A stretch of 58,537 bases of DNA from Ignavibacteriales bacterium (GCA_016192345.1 JACPUH010000016.1:1-58537), one strand, 5' to 3'. Shown: positions 9,608 to 19,939, counted from the stretch's first letter. The notes: generated by a model not told the origin, from the letters alone. Program-made: numbers and translations.

Positions 9608-11113
9608 CTACTTGCCCAACACGGGCGAATTGCGAATGACCAATCCCTTGACATCATCGAACCGCGCAGGCTTCACTCCCTTTGCAACCCTAGCCTTGAA
9701 ATTATCGATCTCAAGGCCCTCCACATCGATGCAGACAAGGGGGGGACGAAGGTCTTCATTCACAAAATCCAGGCGTATGTCCGAAAGCTCCAGGCCCTTG
9801 ACATGGCGCGCAAAGACTCCGTAGGCTGGAGTAAAGCCGATGCGCCGCGGCTCCGGGTACCCCTTGTCGAGTTCCGGCGGCACTCGCTCGGCATGCTCTT
9901 TGGTGCCTCCGCCTTTGTAGGAAAGCCAGATGTTTTGCAGACGGACGTTTTCCACGGGAAATCCCGGAAGACCGGTAATGTGAACGCCGCTCATCGTATC
10001 GATCCCCGTCGCGATCACGTTCGAGATGAAAATATTGCGTACGGTTCCAATCGTGAGGCTATCCGGTCCGCGGTTGCGCCTTCCAAGGGTGATGTAAATC
10101 GGATAGTCATCCACCTCCATCATGGTAATATTGGAGATGCTGATGTTCTCCATGATCCCTCCATCCACCATTTCGAGGGCAAGCCCGCGGCATTCACGGA
10201 AGGTGACATTGGAGATGACGATATTCCGGAAGCCGCCGTTGGATTCGGTGCCGAACTTGATCCGACCGTTCTTGACGCGACTCGGCTTCATCGTCCCATC
10301 CAACAGAGTTCCTTCCTCGAAGCCTGAAACCTGGCAGTTGACAATCGTGATGTTCTCCGTGATCACCGATTTGCCGAGCGCAAAGGAGCTTTTCGGGCAG
10401 AGCGCGTCGTCGAACGGGGCATTGATCCGGGAGTTGGCCACCGTGACGTTCGTACACGCATCAAGGTTGATCCCGTCCCGGTTCGTATCGATCGTCACGT
10501 TGTCGATATTCATGTTGTGGCATCCGGTGGCAATGATCGCGAAATGGCCGCCATGGAAAATCGTGATGTCGCGAATGAGGACGCTGCGGCATCGCTTCAG
10601 GGCGATCGCTTTGTCCCCGAGGCCGATCGAGCCTCCTCCCACCGGTTTATCCTGCCGTGTGAGTCCGCCCCCGTTGATCATACCCCGTCCCGTAATCGAG
10701 ACATCCACAAGATCCTCCCCCCAGATCAGGCTGTTATGGAAATAGGTGTGCCCGCCATCCTGGTAGGCGATCCCCTCGAACGGTTCCGGAGGGTCATAGG
10801 CGTTCAACTCCTGTGGCGCGCCGAGGATCGTCGCCCCGGCATCAAGGTAAAGATGGATGTTGCTCTTCAGATGGATGCTGCCGCTGAGATAGGTGCCGGG
10901 CGGAAGGTAAACCGTCCCTCCCCCTGTTTGCGCGCACACCTCAATGGCCTTGTTGATCGCCGGACTGTCCAGTGTTTTTCCATCCCCGACGGCTCCGAAC
11001 TCCCGCACATTGTAGACAACCGAATTTGCGACGGCCGGAGGAACAGGCTGTGCCGTGAGAGAACCGGCGAGGAACAATCCGCACACGAAAATGATGCTTG
11101 ATCTTTTAATCAT
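9608..11113 (-). CDS. GH28 polygalacturonase / rhamnogalacturonan hydrolase family
   Basis: About 501 aa with signal peptide MIKRSSIIFVCGLFLAGSLT. It is a right-handed beta-helix opening with VREFGAVGDGKTLDSPAINKA and GGTVYLPPGTYLSGSI, the typical GH28 start. Active-site blocks are visible in modified form: DTNRDGINLDAC (for the usual NTDG), PFDDALCPKS (the Asp-Asp pair), and GRIKFGTESNGGFRNI, which holds the RIK and the distal Gly motif. The DDALCPKS form (Pro where many have Ile or Gly) is common in exo-acting bacterial members. The likely role is hydrolysis of galacturonosyl linkages of pectin. Start: three in-frame ATGs lie within 25 bases. I chose the third, which has AAGAGAG nearby and gives the best signal peptide; the other two would add 4 or 8 residues. 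Confidence 0.87.
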   Translation of the reverse strand: MIKRSSIIFVCGLFLAGSLTAQPVPPAVANSVVYNVREFGAVGDGKTLDSPAINKAIEVCAQTGGGTVYLPPGTYLSGSIHLKSNIHLYLDAGATILGAPQELNAYDPPEPFEGIAYQDGGHTYFHNSLIWGEDLVDVSITGRGMINGGGLTRQDKPVGGGSIGLGDKAIALKRCRSVLIRDITIFHGGHFAIIATGCHNMNIDNVTIDTNRDGINLDACTNVTVANSRINAPFDDALCPKSSFALGKSVITENITIVNCQVSGFEEGTLLDGTMKPSRVKNGRIKFGTESNGGFRNIVISNVTFRECRGLALEMVDGGIMENISISNITMMEVDDYPIYITLGRRNRGPDSLTIGTVRNIFISNVIATGIDTMSGVHITGLPGFPVENVRLQNIWLSYKGGGTKEHAERVPPELDKGYPEPRRIGFTPAYGVFARHVKGLELSDIRLDFVNEDLRPPLVCIDVEGLEIDNFKARVAKGVKPARFDDVKGLVIRNSPVLGK

Positions 11114-11191
11114 GGCTCTCTTCATCCTATGAATCATATTGTAAAAGAATTATTTCCGGATCGCATCAGGCCTCTAATTTCTGTACACGCT

Positions 11192-12604
11192 TCAACGCTC
11201 TACGGTATCCCCTTTGATTTCCAGACAGAGCACGTACGAGGTGGCGTGCGGTCCGGGGCGCGGGACACGCGCGACACGCACACCGTTGATCGTTTCAATG
11301 GTGATCTCTTTTTTCTCCCGATCGCCGAGCAGGTACGCTTTTGTGATCGGGTTCTTGAACGCCGGCAGGTCGAGTCCTTCCCGGGGAATCGTGAAGAGAG
11401 TAAAATACAGTTTACCCGGCTTCGTCGTGCAACGCCAATCGTTCCGAACCAGGAAGAGAGGCTGGCCGTTCCGGTCCTTCTGGGTGGGACTGAACTCACC
11501 GAACTCCTCGCCGAACGGGGACCGCCCGGCGCCATACACGGCTTCGCCATAGACCTTCAACCAACGCCCAACGGTGCGAAGATTGTCCACGCTCGGTTGG
11601 GGGATGATGCCGTCTGCATCCGGCCCGACGTTCAGGAGGTAGTTTCCTCCCTTGCTCACGATGTCGAGCAGTTTGAAGATGATCTCGGTGGGGGATTTCC
11701 AATCTTCGTCGTCGCGGCGGAATCCCCACGTATGGTTGACGGTGGCAGGGGTTTCCCAGTCGTCGTTGCGGGTGAGGTTGGGAATGGCATTGTCCCCGGT
11801 CGAATGGTAGTCTCCCTGGATACCGAGCCGCCCGTCGATCAGCGTTGCGGGCTGCAGTTGGTGAACGATATCCACAAATCTCTTCCCGCGTTCCGGCGTC
11901 ATCATCCGGGGGGTGTCGAACCAGATCAGGCAGATCGGCCCATAGCCGGTGAGGAGTTCCGTTACCTGGGGCTCGGCTTTTGCGCGGAGATAGTTGTCGA
12001 AATCTTTTTTCTCATCCGGACCGAAATCCCAGGTGTTCCCCGCGCCGTTCGGGTCGTGCCAGTCCTGCGCCTGCGAATAATAGAACCCAAACTGCATCCC
12101 GCGCTTGGCACATGCATCTGCCAACTCCTTGAGCACGTCGCGTTTGAACGGGGTCGCGTCGAAGACGTTGTAGGGGCTCACCTTCGACCGGTACATGGCA
12201 AACCCGTCGTGGTGTTTGCTCGTGATGACTATGTATTTCATCCCTGCATCCTCGGCCATCTTCACCCATTCCTCCGCATCGAACTTGAACGGGTTAAACT
12301 GACTGGCAAGCTGTTCGTATTCCCTGACCGGTATTTTCATCCGGTGCATGACCCATTCGCCGATACCGGGCGAGCGTTGGCCTTTCCATTCGCCGGCGGG
12401 AATGGCATACAACCCCCAGTGGATAAAGAGCCCGAACTTTGCCTCGCGGAACCATGCCATTTTCTCATCCTGCGACTTGGGGGCCGGGGGCATCCCCGCA
12501 ACCTGAGCCATGGCAGCAGAGGGAGCAACCGCTCCCGCCATGAAAATGAAGGCGGGGAAGAGCGGACATATTCTGCAAAACCAGGAGCGGACTGTTGTTT
12601 TCAT
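11192..12604 (-). CDS. GH29 alpha-L-fucosidase
   Basis: About 470 aa. ATG chosen with TTGGAG 6-9 bases upstream; the longer frame starts at a TTG inside that ribosome site. Signal peptide (to AAMAQ). The catalytic barrel shows KFGLFIHWGLYAIPAGEW, YIVITSKHHDGFAMY, FGFYYSQAQDWHDP and ICLIWFDTPR. The Asp in WFDTP (about residue 230) is at the position of the GH29 nucleophile. KGGNYLLNVGPDADG is the usual end-of-barrel block. A C-terminal beta domain follows. It cleaves alpha-L-fucose from oligosaccharides, here probably pectic or xyloglucan side chains. The gene directly follows GH95 (51 bases) and precedes GH28 by 78 bases, so the two fucosidase families are expressed together. Confidence 0.92.
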   Translation of the reverse strand: MKTTVRSWFCRICPLFPAFIFMAGAVAPSAAMAQVAGMPPAPKSQDEKMAWFREAKFGLFIHWGLYAIPAGEWKGQRSPGIGEWVMHRMKIPVREYEQLASQFNPFKFDAEEWVKMAEDAGMKYIVITSKHHDGFAMYRSKVSPYNVFDATPFKRDVLKELADACAKRGMQFGFYYSQAQDWHDPNGAGNTWDFGPDEKKDFDNYLRAKAEPQVTELLTGYGPICLIWFDTPRMMTPERGKRFVDIVHQLQPATLIDGRLGIQGDYHSTGDNAIPNLTRNDDWETPATVNHTWGFRRDDEDWKSPTEIIFKLLDIVSKGGNYLLNVGPDADGIIPQPSVDNLRTVGRWLKVYGEAVYGAGRSPFGEEFGEFSPTQKDRNGQPLFLVRNDWRCTTKPGKLYFTLFTIPREGLDLPAFKNPITKAYLLGDREKKEITIETINGVRVARVPRPGPHATSYVLCLEIKGDTVER

Positions 12605-12655
12605 ATGAGTCTCCAAGGAAATGTATTGTTCTTCACAAGGACGGTTCGACGCACC

Positions 12656-15061
12656 CTAAAAGGTAATTTGGTACTCACTTCCAGCACTCATCTTCAAGAG
12701 GACCAAGCCACCGGAAGCCGGCTCGGTCGTCACCGATTTTCCATTTTCAATCACCCTAGTAATATGTTTTCCACGGGGGGGCCTGAGCAGACGATTGCCA
12801 TCCACCAAGGGCCGCAGAATGGCAACCGTCGGTTTGCCCACGCTCCACGCAATATCGATTTCGACCGCACCCCGGGCCCTCAGTCCCTTGACCGAACCCT
12901 TTGTCCAGACCGATGGGAGCGCCGGGAGGAACGCAATTTCACCGGCATGACTCTGCAGGAGCATCTCAGCCATACCAGCGGTTCCGCCGAAGTTGCCGTC
13001 GATCTGAAACGGGGGATGATTATCCAACAAGTTGGGGAGGGTTGACTTGGCGAGCAATGCGACGATATTTTCATGGGCAAGATCGCCTTCTTCGAGACGC
13101 GCCCAGACATTGATGATCCAGGAGCGGCTCCAGCCGGTGTGTCCACTGCCGGCCTGCAACCGTCGCTCCAGCGAAATCCTCGCCGCCCGCGCAAGATCCG
13201 GAGTTCCACGCAGGGTAATCTGGCTGCCGGGACTCAATGCGTACAAATGCGAGATATGACGGTGACCTGGATCCGGTTCATCGTAATCCTCTTGCCATTC
13301 CATCAACTGTCCATGCTTACCGACCTTCAAGGGTGGGAGCCGATCGCGCGCGGCCTTCACCTGTTCGCGAAAAGGCTTATCGACGTCGAGAAGGAGACTC
13401 GACTCAATCACGCGGCTGAACAAGTCGTACGCGAGTTCAATGTCCATGGTCGGTCCCATGCAGAGCTTGACCTCCGAACCGTCGGGGGCCCGGTAACGAT
13501 TTTCAGGAGAAAGGGACGGCCCGGTGACCAGATGCCCTTTGCCATCTTCGACCAGATAGTCGAGAAGAAACTCGGCGGCCTCCTTCATGGTGGGATAGAC
13601 GCGTCGAGCAAGAAAGTCGCGGTTGCGTGTGAAATCATAGTGATCCCACAAATGCAGACTGAGCCACACACCCCCCATGGGCCAGATGCCGGCATGGACA
13701 CCATCGATCGGCACAGCATGGCCCCAGAGATCGGTATTGTGATGAATGACAAATCCGCGGGCGCCGTACATCGTCTTCGCAACATTTCTCCCGTTCTCCC
13801 GCGCATGGTCAAGGAGATCAAACAGTGGTTGGTGCAGCTCGGAGAGATTACATACTTCCGCCGGCCAGTAGTTCATCTCGGTATTGATGTTGATGGTGAA
13901 CTTGCTGTCCCATGAAGGCTCGAGTTGCTCGTTCCAGATCCCTTGGAGGGTAGCCGCCAGTGTACGGGGCCGGCTGCTTGAGATCAGAAGGTAACGACCA
14001 AATTGAAAATAGAGCGCCTCAAGTCCGGGATCGGCTATTCCCGCCTGGACGCGTTTCAGCCGTTCATCGGTGGGAACACCGGGGGATCCGTCACCAAGGT
14101 GTAACTCCATCCGGCGAAAGAACCCCTGGTAATCCTTGACATGGGCGGAGAGCAGTTGAGCATAGGTTTTCGATTGGACATCCAACAAATATTGCTCACT
14201 CCGCTCAAGAGGATCATTGCTCCGAAAGCTCGTAGCCGCTGCAAAGAAGACTGTTGCGGCATTTGCTCCCTCGAGGCTTACGGAGTCATGGTCGTACGTC
14301 AGCCGTCCCCCTTCCGGAACAATCATCAGGCTGCCGTAGAAACGTACACCGGACTTCGGTTCCTCAAGATGCCGGGGACCCCGTGCAATGGCTTCGCCCT
14401 CGATTCCCATGCGTCCCGGGCCCAGGACCTGTGTTTCACTGTCCCGCTCCCTCGTCAGTTTCGCCGAAAACGTGATGCGGCCCGGACGGTCGCTCGTCAG
14501 CCGGATGACAATGACCTGGTCGGCCGCCGTGGAGAAGATTTCGCGCTTGAAGTTTGCATCGCCGGAGCGGTACGACACCCGGACCACCGCGGAGTCGAGA
14601 TCCAGTTCACGATGATACTCTCGAGGATTGTCGTGATTGGAAAACCGAATCCATAAATCCCCCAGCGGTTGGTACGGCGGCATTCTCTTCGGAACGGCGA
14701 TGAGCGTTCGCTGGGCAAGCGATTCCGCCGCGACGGGTTTGCCTTCGAAAAGCAACCGTCGAACCTCAGACAGGTTGCGGGCTGCCTCCGGGTTGATTCG
14801 GTCCCTTTTTTCCCCAGCCCAGATCGTTTCCTCATTGATCTGAATCCTCTCGAGCGGCGCGCTTCCAAACACCATGCCCCCCAATCGGCCATTCCCGATC
14901 GGTAATGCTTCATTCCAACTCGTTGCCGACTGGCGGTACCAGAGCCTCGATTCGTTCCCCGTTTGCCCGTCTTTTTCCTGGGCTGCGAGGGAACAAAACG
15001 CACTCGACACAGCAAACATCAGAAGAAGATATGTTTCCCCTCTCAATCTCATGAATTGCAT
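12656..15061 (-). CDS. GH95 alpha-L-fucosidase / alpha-L-galactosidase
   Basis: 801 aa with a signal peptide ending about SLAAQ. The N-terminal beta domain has [18 protein letters not shown] and INEETIWAG. The (alpha/alpha)6 catalytic domain shows [20 protein letters not shown], then [12 protein letters not shown], a Glu in [19 protein letters not shown], and [20 protein letters not shown]. The Asn pair in NIN (391, 393) and the Glu at about 588 match the residues that activate water and donate the proton in the characterised Bifidobacterium enzyme. It removes fucose by inversion, typically alpha-1,2-linked; some pectin-related members act on L-galactose. No clear ribosome site precedes either nearby ATG (15061 or 15052), so the start is the weakest part of this call. 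A 48-base gap separates it from GH79 upstream. Confidence 0.92.
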   Translation of the reverse strand: MQFMRLRGETYLLLMFAVSSAFCSLAAQEKDGQTGNESRLWYRQSATSWNEALPIGNGRLGGMVFGSAPLERIQINEETIWAGEKRDRINPEAARNLSEVRRLLFEGKPVAAESLAQRTLIAVPKRMPPYQPLGDLWIRFSNHDNPREYHRELDLDSAVVRVSYRSGDANFKREIFSTAADQVIVIRLTSDRPGRITFSAKLTRERDSETQVLGPGRMGIEGEAIARGPRHLEEPKSGVRFYGSLMIVPEGGRLTYDHDSVSLEGANAATVFFAAATSFRSNDPLERSEQYLLDVQSKTYAQLLSAHVKDYQGFFRRMELHLGDGSPGVPTDERLKRVQAGIADPGLEALYFQFGRYLLISSSRPRTLAATLQGIWNEQLEPSWDSKFTININTEMNYWPAEVCNLSELHQPLFDLLDHARENGRNVAKTMYGARGFVIHHNTDLWGHAVPIDGVHAGIWPMGGVWLSLHLWDHYDFTRNRDFLARRVYPTMKEAAEFLLDYLVEDGKGHLVTGPSLSPENRYRAPDGSEVKLCMGPTMDIELAYDLFSRVIESSLLLDVDKPFREQVKAARDRLPPLKVGKHGQLMEWQEDYDEPDPGHRHISHLYALSPGSQITLRGTPDLARAARISLERRLQAGSGHTGWSRSWIINVWARLEEGDLAHENIVALLAKSTLPNLLDNHPPFQIDGNFGGTAGMAEMLLQSHAGEIAFLPALPSVWTKGSVKGLRARGAVEIDIAWSVGKPTVAILRPLVDGNRLLRPPRGKHITRVIENGKSVTTEPASGGLVLLKMSAGSEYQITF

Positions 15062-15109
15062 GCATTCATTTTAAACAGCGTGGAGATATTAGAACCAATC
15101 GTTCTTCTT

Positions 15110-16540
15110 TTAGTCAAGCGGGTGGAGCCGGACAACTGCGGCGGTCGCAGCCGGTATCTTCACGACAAACGATTTCTTTTCCGAATCCAGGGAAAGCGGT
15201 CCCCATCGTTCCTGCCATGTTGCGTCCTCGCGAATGGGAAATCCGCCCAAAGTCACACCAATGGTGGCTGCAACATCCTGATTCGAGACTGTTAGAAAGA
15301 GTGCCTCCCCTTTGATAAAAGACCGGTCCAGTTTCACCGTCATGTCGACTTCGTGCCCCTCAATGCCATGTTCTTTGTTGATGATGGTGACGGTCAGCGC
15401 CCCATCCTTTGTCATAACTCCGTACGCGGTGAGATTAAGGTCTTGAGCCGTCGAGCTGACGCGTATTGGAACGATCTTTCCCCTTCCTCCCAGATCAAAA
15501 GCCTTGAGCGCATAGCCAAGCGGTCGGATGGAAAACCCTTCCACGACCGTTGTAAAGACGGCATAATGACACGGCGCGTTCGCATCCCCGGCCGCAACGC
15601 TATCCCCCGTGTGAAAATTGAGTCCGGCTGCACCATGGGACGCCCACCAGTGCATGAAATCCAGTCCCCACAGGGCCGAGGCAAATGAATTACTTGCTCC
15701 ATCCGCACCGCCATGAAAAAAACTATTGGTTTCCTCAAGACGGTACGGGATGCCGAGCTCACGGGCCGTCGGTACGAATTGCTCGAAGAATGCCCCGTAT
15801 GAGGCAACCCATGATTGTGAGAGCATGCTGTCCCGCGCTGAACGAGCCGAGAGCACCCTCCGTCCGCTGCCGCCCGGATAAGCGTGTTGCGTGATAAAAC
15901 GTATGCGCCCCGATTCCCGGACATCCCGGGCGAAGTCGCCGGACCAGGATACTTTGCCGGGCGTCGCCCCGGGTCCACAGAAGCTCGCTCCCGGGGCGTG
16001 CCCGGGTGATATAATGGAGTCGACGTACTTTCTCCATTCGGCAAGATATCCGGGATATTCCTGGGCGAAGACATTCGGCTCGTTGCCGATGGCAAAGCAG
16101 GAGAGCTCGGATTCATAATGATCCATGATGTATTGGGAAATCTCCGCGGCTCTCTTCGGATCCCCGCCATGGAGGCGGTGTGTATAAATGACCTTCACTC
16201 CGGCAACCTTGGCAAAACTGAAGAGGGCATCGATGTCACGTTCCCCGGGAACCGGCACACTGGACCGATCCGCCGTGTTGCCGCCAACCCGAAGGCTCCT
16301 GATCCCAAGGGTCCTGAACATCGCAATAAGCGGTTTGTTGTTTGGCGAAAAGAAGTACTCCCCCCGGGGATCCGGAAGCACTTTCTCCACTTCAAAGCTC
16401 AGACCGATAAAATTTTCGGGAACTTCCCCGCCGACACTTCTCGTCTCGACGGTTATGCTTGCCGGTATTTGTGCATACGAGGATACGGCGGCCGGCCAGA
16501 CGACCATAAATCCCACAGCGACACAACGCACAACCCTCAT
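15110..16540 (-). CDS. GH79-family beta-glucuronidase-like enzyme
   Basis: About 476 aa from an ATG with CGGGAG about 10 bases upstream; an earlier TTG would overlap the preceding gene. Signal peptide (to SSYAQ). The GH79 pattern is clear: NFIGLSFEVEKV, SLRVGGNTADRS, CFAIGNEPNVFAQ with the acid/base Glu (about 154), FITQHAYPGG, and YRLEETNSFFHGG with the nucleophile Glu (about 270). GAAGLNFHTGD and a C-terminal beta-sandwich (GH79C-like) complete it. It probably removes glucuronic acid or 4-O-methylglucuronic acid from arabinogalactan or pectic side chains. The start codon lies 16 bases after the stop of the GH105 gene, so translation may be coupled. Confidence 0.85.
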   Translation of the reverse strand: MRVVRCVAVGFMVVWPAAVSSYAQIPASITVETRSVGGEVPENFIGLSFEVEKVLPDPRGEYFFSPNNKPLIAMFRTLGIRSLRVGGNTADRSSVPVPGERDIDALFSFAKVAGVKVIYTHRLHGGDPKRAAEISQYIMDHYESELSCFAIGNEPNVFAQEYPGYLAEWRKYVDSIISPGHAPGASFCGPGATPGKVSWSGDFARDVRESGRIRFITQHAYPGGSGRRVLSARSARDSMLSQSWVASYGAFFEQFVPTARELGIPYRLEETNSFFHGGADGASNSFASALWGLDFMHWWASHGAAGLNFHTGDSVAAGDANAPCHYAVFTTVVEGFSIRPLGYALKAFDLGGRGKIVPIRVSSTAQDLNLTAYGVMTKDGALTVTIINKEHGIEGHEVDMTVKLDRSFIKGEALFLTVSNQDVAATIGVTLGGFPIREDATWQERWGPLSLDSEKKSFVVKIPAATAAVVRLHPLD

Positions 16541-16556
16541 CGTAGTCAAGCTCCCG

Positions 16557-17870
16557 TTACCTGCTCTTGAGTTTTTCAAGTTCCCGCTCTTCCATAAGAG
16601 CGGTTACCCATAATAAACCTCCTACTGCTTCTTTTGCGTTCACCATCCTTGGGACGCCGACGTACGTTTCGTAATCCTTCTTCACCGATATTCCGTCTCC
16701 TGCGCCATGGATATCCACCAACCCCTGATGATTGATTCGCACAAAATCGAAAAGACTGTTATATCCCCTCACGGTGATCTCCGCATATCGCTCCTTGCTC
16801 AGCAAACCAAGATCGATCCCACGCTGGAGCGCATAAACAAACATCGCCGTTCCCGAGGGATCGATCCAGTTTCCGGGGTGGTCACCCTTGTCCACAATCA
16901 TATACCAACCACCACTTTTTTGGTCCTGCGCCGCGGCCAAGCCTTCCGCCAAACCGCGGTAAATCTCCTCCACTTCACCTCGCTTCGGGTGATCGGAGGG
17001 AAGGACGGCAAGCGTCTCCACAAGGATGAGAGCATACCAGCCCAGCCCCTCACTCCATACCTCCGGAGAGCAACCGGTTTTCGGATTGGCCCATGGGGTG
17101 AGTTGGGGGTGTGCGCTCCAAGCATGAAGGTAGAGCCCCGAATTCCCTTTGGAACAGTGCCGGGCAAAGGTGAGGATCTGCAGCGCCGCTTCGTCAAAAC
17201 AATATGCGCGGTCACCGATGGTTGAGGCGTATCGGAGTACGAACATCTGTCCCATGAACACACCGTCAATCCACATATGGGCCGACCGCTTTCCATGCCA
17301 GAATTGACCGTCGCTTCTCGGGTAGCGATCGAGGGCCCTGCGGAACTGCGCCGCAGCGATTTTGTACCGTTCATCTCCCGTGTACCCGTACATCGTCGCG
17401 ATGCTGCTGCCCGTCATGAAATTATCGAGATTGTTCAGACTATCTCCGAGAAAATTGCCCTGTTCATCAACAAAATAATCCACATAGCGCTTTATGTAAT
17501 CAAGATACCGTGGATTCCCCGTTGAGCGATACAACATCTCGAACCCATGAAACACATAGCCTTGAACGTAGGACCATGGCTTCCAGTATGCTTCACGGTA
17601 GTCGGGATAGCGCTCCATGATCGTTTCGGCTGTTGCTATCGACCAGAAGGCAGGGGCGTTGCCGGGAACGTACTTCAGGCGCGCTCCAGCCACCCCCTGC
17701 GATGTCCCCCGACGCTGCCGGGATTTAGGCGCCGGTTGGGTACTGTCCCGGGTCGACGGAGGTTGTATTCGATCACCGCTTTGCGGATGAGACGTCTCCG
17801 GCAGGAAGAGGAGCGAAGAAAGAAGGATGAGAACAACTGGAATCAATCGAAAGGGAGCTTTGGCGTCCAT
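16557..17870 (-). CDS. GH105-family unsaturated glucuronyl/rhamnogalacturonyl hydrolase
   Basis: About 437 aa from the chosen ATG, with signal peptide MDAKAPFRLIPVVLILLSSL; the ribosome site is poor, but the ATG lies 17 bases after the upstream stop. A proline/serine/arginine-rich linker (about 30-60) is followed by the (alpha/alpha)6 barrel: WKPWSYVQGYVFHGFEML, GNFLGDSLNNLDNFMTGSS, AHMWIDGVFMGQMF, SPEVWSEGLGWYALILVETL and DKGDHPGNWIDPSGTAMFVYAL. These match GH88/GH105 enzymes that remove the 4,5-unsaturated uronic acid left by polysaccharide lyases. The expected product feeds KdgF, encoded at 27709. The protein ends with EERELEKLKSR. Confidence 0.85.
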   Translation of the reverse strand: MDAKAPFRLIPVVLILLSSLLFLPETSHPQSGDRIQPPSTRDSTQPAPKSRQRRGTSQGVAGARLKYVPGNAPAFWSIATAETIMERYPDYREAYWKPWSYVQGYVFHGFEMLYRSTGNPRYLDYIKRYVDYFVDEQGNFLGDSLNNLDNFMTGSSIATMYGYTGDERYKIAAAQFRRALDRYPRSDGQFWHGKRSAHMWIDGVFMGQMFVLRYASTIGDRAYCFDEAALQILTFARHCSKGNSGLYLHAWSAHPQLTPWANPKTGCSPEVWSEGLGWYALILVETLAVLPSDHPKRGEVEEIYRGLAEGLAAAQDQKSGGWYMIVDKGDHPGNWIDPSGTAMFVYALQRGIDLGLLSKERYAEITVRGYNSLFDFVRINHQGLVDIHGAGDGISVKKDYETYVGVPRMVNAKEAVGGLLWVTALMEERELEKLKSR

Positions 17871-17887
17871 GGTCGTCAAGGAGCAAC

Positions 17888-19939
17888 TTACCTTTGCAGG
17901 ATAAGTTTTTTTACTTCGGAGTGATTTCCCGCATTGAGGCGGTAAAAGTATGCACCGCTCGGTAGTCCACGCGGGTTCCATTCCACCAAATGCTCACCCT
18001 TGTCCTGGGACTCATTGACAAGCAAGGCGACTTCCTTGCCTGTAAGGTCAAAGATCCCCAAACGAACAGGAAGCGGTTCGCCCAGCACGTATCGAATGGT
18101 CGTAGACGGATTGAATGGATTCGGATAATTCTGCTGCAGTGTGAAGGACCGCGGAACCTGGATGACCTCTTCATCGACCGCGGTCGCCGTCCTTTTCACA
18201 AGAAGGAGTTCGACGCCGGTGCCGGTTTTGAGGTTTCGTGAGTATTGTTTGTCGGTCGCGTTGTTCCAGTGCTCGCAAACACCGAGACTGGAGAGAAGCG
18301 TGCCATCATTCTCCGGGTCATAGGTGAATCCTTGTGGCCAGTACGATGGATCCGCCGCCTGAACGATATAATCGTCTGCACCGGGGACCTGCGGATACGA
18401 ACCGTATGGATTGTTCGACGTAAACTCCGCTTTCAGGAAATCAAAGCAGACCGATTCCACTGCGACCTGATCCTGCGATACGAAGACCGACGAGGTCCAA
18501 TCGTTGTAAAATGGGGCCATGGAAAACTTGCGTGGAGGATCGTTGGCCTCGGATCCGCCCCAGAGGGCGTCCACCAAGAAGAGCACGGTTTTACCGCCAA
18601 GGTCTTTGTGCCCCATCAGGTCCACCTGGACACGGTACAGTCCATACCCGGTTCGCATCGTCGAACTATCGGTCACTTTATTGGGGGCGATGAGCCCACC
18701 ATGCAGATGGGTCGCGCTTCCCCGAAGGTTGGAGCCAAAATGGAGCTTGCCGGTCAACGTCACGCCGGCGCGGGCATGCCCCTTCATCGCCGGCACATTG
18801 ATGATGTAGGTTGCTTCCGTAATGACCGTGGGGTAATAATCGGAGAGAACGGGTGAGCCGGTTGTCCCGCTGGTTTTGAGCACCTGGCCCCGATCCGAAT
18901 AAAAAATCACGGGTTGACTGCTCGACCGGGGGGCCGTTCGTCCCAACCTCGCGTCCGCATCGACGTAGACCACATTCGGGAATTCGTTATGCCACATGTC
19001 AAAAACGTGTCTATACATATGCTTCATTGGATCCCCGACGGAAATGTTCTCCTGCCGTACACCACAGTCGTTCACGAGTTGTCTGAGCAACGCCAGAACG
19101 ACCTGGGGGGAGGTTTCCGCCATACCATAACGGCTTTGACTTTTGATCTCAAACGTGGAAGCATCATACGTCCCGCCGCTCGCGCTCACCTGGTTCGTTC
19201 GGATAAAGATCTTTTCACCGTCCGCATATCCGACGGCCCCCTTCCCATGGGTCCGGTTGAAATCCAGGAAGAGCGCATCCCATGATTCACGGACCGTAGG
19301 TTTACCGGTCAATTGCATGACCGCATCCGCCGTCATGGCCGCAACAACATCAAGGGAGGTATTCTTCGGCAGGAACCAGCCGTCACCGAAGTTATTCGTG
19401 CAATGTTCATTGGTTGAAGCGGGATCCCACACCCACACGACGCGTCCGGGAAATATGCCTCTTGCTTCTCCGACGGGCTGGTTGGGCGAAAGCAGCAGTT
19501 TTGAATCGGCGTACACCGGTGGCTGATCATGGGTCAACACCACAAACACAGCCGAGAAACCGAGGAGGAGGAAACAGGCGGCCGTAACATAGCGTGAGTG
19601 CATGAGGCTGGCTTTGGCCTTCCGAAAGGCGCCGACCGTGGTGAGAAGTGCAAGCAAGGAGACAACCAGACCGGACATGAAAGGAGTTGCAACCTGCATG
19701 CAGGGATAGGTTGCCCGACTCGGCTTCGGGACAACCCGCACCACAAACCACGCAGTTGAAAGGATCCCAAGCACGATAAAAGCAACCCGGCCCGTGATTC
19801 TTCGCCTGGTGAGAGTATGGCGCATTCTCCAAAGCCATTTTGGCAACGGTTTCATCGCGCTCTTCGGGGCTGCAACGCTCATACCAGTGTTCGAATGCGA
19901 CGCGACTCCATCATGACCAAGCGCCTGATTCTTCTTCAT
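17888..19939 (-). CDS. DUF362 protein with three N-terminal membrane helices and a C-terminal T9SS-type domain
   Basis: About 683 aa from the ATG of MKKNQALGHD; ATGs at 19855 or a TTG further upstream are also possible, and none has a strong ribosome site. Three hydrophobic helices lie at about residues 50-70 (RVAFIVLGILSTAWFVV), 87-105 (LVVSLLALLTTVGAF) and 117-136 (VTAACFLLLGFSAVFVV). A large domain follows with DALFLDFNRTHGKGAVGY, NISVGDPMKHMYRHVFDMW, NVPAMKGHARAGVTLTGKLH and VLFLVDALWGGSEAND, the conserved blocks of DUF362, a family often linked to Fe-S binding and maturation but without a settled reaction. The last about 85 residues read as a T9SS/FlgD-like domain (NYPNPFNPSTTIRYVL ... 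KKLILQR). Membrane anchoring and a secretion signal on one chain is odd. It heads the GH105-GH79-GH95-GH29-GH28 run. Confidence 0.75.
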   Translation of the reverse strand: MKKNQALGHDGVASHSNTGMSVAAPKSAMKPLPKWLWRMRHTLTRRRITGRVAFIVLGILSTAWFVVRVVPKPSRATYPCMQVATPFMSGLVVSLLALLTTVGAFRKAKASLMHSRYVTAACFLLLGFSAVFVVLTHDQPPVYADSKLLLSPNQPVGEARGIFPGRVVWVWDPASTNEHCTNNFGDGWFLPKNTSLDVVAAMTADAVMQLTGKPTVRESWDALFLDFNRTHGKGAVGYADGEKIFIRTNQVSASGGTYDASTFEIKSQSRYGMAETSPQVVLALLRQLVNDCGVRQENISVGDPMKHMYRHVFDMWHNEFPNVVYVDADARLGRTAPRSSSQPVIFYSDRGQVLKTSGTTGSPVLSDYYPTVITEATYIINVPAMKGHARAGVTLTGKLHFGSNLRGSATHLHGGLIAPNKVTDSSTMRTGYGLYRVQVDLMGHKDLGGKTVLFLVDALWGGSEANDPPRKFSMAPFYNDWTSSVFVSQDQVAVESVCFDFLKAEFTSNNPYGSYPQVPGADDYIVQAADPSYWPQGFTYDPENDGTLLSSLGVCEHWNNATDKQYSRNLKTGTGVELLLVKRTATAVDEEVIQVPRSFTLQQNYPNPFNPSTTIRYVLGEPLPVRLGIFDLTGKEVALLVNESQDKGEHLVEWNPRGLPSGAYFYRLNAGNHSEVKKLILQR

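Noticed and set aside
11129..13045. A 638-codon plus frame across the fucosidase genes
   Set aside because: It crosses two well-supported minus-strand genes (GH29, GH95) and has no recognisable domain.
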